Source: Arenibacter latericius DSM 15913
GTDB lineage: Bacteria; Bacteroidota; Bacteroidia; Flavobacteriales; Flavobacteriaceae
Length of the DNA: 64,000 bases
NCBI RefSeq assembly: GCF_000424985.1
Contig: NZ_AUKX01000031.1
Location: 1 to 64,000, forward strand
Reading direction: 5' to 3'
The notes under the pieces are model-generated. The model had not been told where the DNA came from. It did no database searches and saw only the letters and a list, made by a program, of their open reading frames with translations. A program made the translations under genes and the position numbers. Below are positions 63,380 to 64,000 of this stretch, one piece after another; positions within the stretch are counted from its first letter, which is position 1; each line of letters opens with the position of its first letter.

Positions 63380-63405
63380 TGTTTTGTTGTTTTTTTAAAG
63401 TGGGG

Positions 63406-63413
63406 CAAATGTA
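63406..63413 (-). promoter_or_regulatory. -7 element for TlpA lipoprotein gene
   Basis: The minus strand reads TACATTTG (seen as CAAATGTA), a perfect TAnnTTTG box, 26 bp before the start at 63379. A terminator for the upstream gene lies just behind it. Confidence 0.55.
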
Positions 63414-63433
63414 CTTATTATATGGTGAATATA

Positions 63434-63470
63434 AAAAGCCAAAAGCTGTACATGAAGGCTTTTGGCTTTT
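63434..63470 (-). terminator. terminator of outer-membrane protein gene
   Basis: Stem AAAAGCCAAAAGC / GCTTTTGGCTTTT around an eleven-base loop. On the minus strand it ends in TTTTT, so it stops the gene at 63489 before the TlpA promoter. Confidence 0.85.
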
Positions 63471-63488
63471 ATTTGTTTAAGGGTTATC

Positions 63489-63998
63489 TTAAAATTGGTA
63501 ACGTATACCTAGTGCAATATCAAAATCAAAGTTATTAGAGAAATTTTTATAACCTACTAATCCAATTTCTGGTCTAAAATCTAATGATAATAATAAGGGA
63601 ATGTCAAAATTGTATTCTACCCCAATATCTCCCGCAGCAAAGACAAAAAGGCCTCCATCAGGGGTGTAGGGCTCTTGATTATTTCCTTTTCTGGTAACAA
63701 AATCTACACTTCCTAATCCGCCTCCAGCACCGTAATACCAGTTAAAATTTCCATCTATAGGAAACATCCATTGGTAAAGCCCAGATACTTTAAAGGCGTT
63801 AAAGTACCTACTATCTCGCCAGCCTAGGTTAGCTTCCAATCTATTGTATTGAAAAAGAGATTTTTGATAAGAAATCTCAGCGCCAAATCCATCACTGTCC
63901 CCCAAACGAAGACCAATGGAGTGATCAGAAATTTCTTGAGCGCTTAGAGAGAACCAAGAGGAACACAATAGCAAAGCAAATAATTTAATGATTTTCAT
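63489..63998 (-). CDS. outer-membrane beta-barrel protein, unassigned
   Basis: A 169-residue protein with a signal peptide (about 1-20, ending SLSAQ) and repeating beta strands rich in aromatic residues: GAEISYQKSLFQYNRLE, WFGWRD-like LGWRDSRYFNAF, FNWYYGAGGGLG, and a final strand DIALGIRYQF, with Phe at the very C-terminus, the outer-membrane targeting signature. Size suggests an eight-stranded barrel (OmpW or porin-like). It faces the end of the window and looks complete. Function unknown. Confidence 0.8.
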   Translation of the reverse strand: MKIIKLFALLLCSSWFSLSAQEISDHSIGLRLGDSDGFGAEISYQKSLFQYNRLEANLGWRDSRYFNAFKVSGLYQWMFPIDGNFNWYYGAGGGLGSVDFVTRKGNNQEPYTPDGGLFVFAAGDIGVEYNFDIPLLLSLDFRPEIGLVGYKNFSNNFDFDIALGIRYQF

Positions 63999-64000
63999 GG

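Overview
The window is AT-rich chromosomal DNA from a member of the Bacteroidota, most likely a marine or environmental Flavobacteriaceae. The evidence is: many perfect TAnnTTTG -7 promoter elements just upstream of genes, A-rich leaders instead of strong Shine-Dalgarno sites, flavobacterial families (DUF4494, DUF4369/TlpA lipoproteins, GbsR-type regulators, multi-PAS kinases), and short lipobox signal peptides ending in SC or AC. I see no rRNA, tRNA, CRISPR array, transposase or phage gene. The content is core and niche-adaptation genes, with some decayed genes and GC-rich palindromic repeats between them.

Region by region. 0-3 kb: AraC regulator, a decayed outer-membrane transporter gene (frameshift plus nonsense), a YqhA membrane protein and a Gre factor. 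3-12.3 kb: two paralogous GbsR/MarR-like regulators, a double-META lipoprotein, an EamA exporter and a complete tripartite RND efflux operon (adaptor, pump, outer-membrane factor). A matching 24-bp inverted repeat overlaps the promoters of both the META gene and the regulator-RND operon, which suggests one regulon. 12.3-16.5 kb: MscS channel, ClC chloride transporter and NhaP2-type cation/proton antiporter, an ion and osmotic homeostasis group. 16.6-20.9 kb: GH13 and GH65 enzymes of maltodextrin breakdown, apparently cytoplasmic. 21-23.3 kb: response regulator and acyl-CoA dehydrogenase.

24.3-34.5 kb: the largest functional block, a full urease operon ureABCEFGD followed by a five-gene NikABCDE-like ABC importer that probably supplies nickel. 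34.6-38.4 kb: aspartate dehydrogenase and nicotinate phosphoribosyltransferase (both linked to NAD), an atypical 2-hydroxyacid dehydrogenase and an NlpE-like lipoprotein. 38.9-42.6 kb: response regulator plus a six-PAS histidine kinase. 43-48.7 kb: DUF4494 protein, a broken small membrane-protein gene abutting a palindromic repeat, an MFS transporter, a nucleoside deaminase, a SigZ-type sigma factor preceded by a previously easy-to-miss 37-residue, 14-cysteine metallothionein-like protein, RlmF and a P1 peptidase. 49.3-51.9 kb: BCCT osmolyte transporter with a tandem Usp protein. 52-64 kb: serine hydrolase, two unknown membrane-anchored proteins, gamma-glutamyltransferase, ACP phosphodiesterase, GlmM, EEP-family hydrolase, sterol-desaturase family enzyme, LpxL-type acyltransferase, rhomboid protease, TlpA lipoprotein and an outer-membrane beta-barrel protein.

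The observations I consider most worth following are the Cys-rich peptide/SigZ pair and the shared GbsR operator. Others are the urease-importer superoperon, the 2-hydroxyacid dehydrogenase lacking its usual catalytic Arg context, and the palindromic repeat sitting 20 bp before an MFS start codon.
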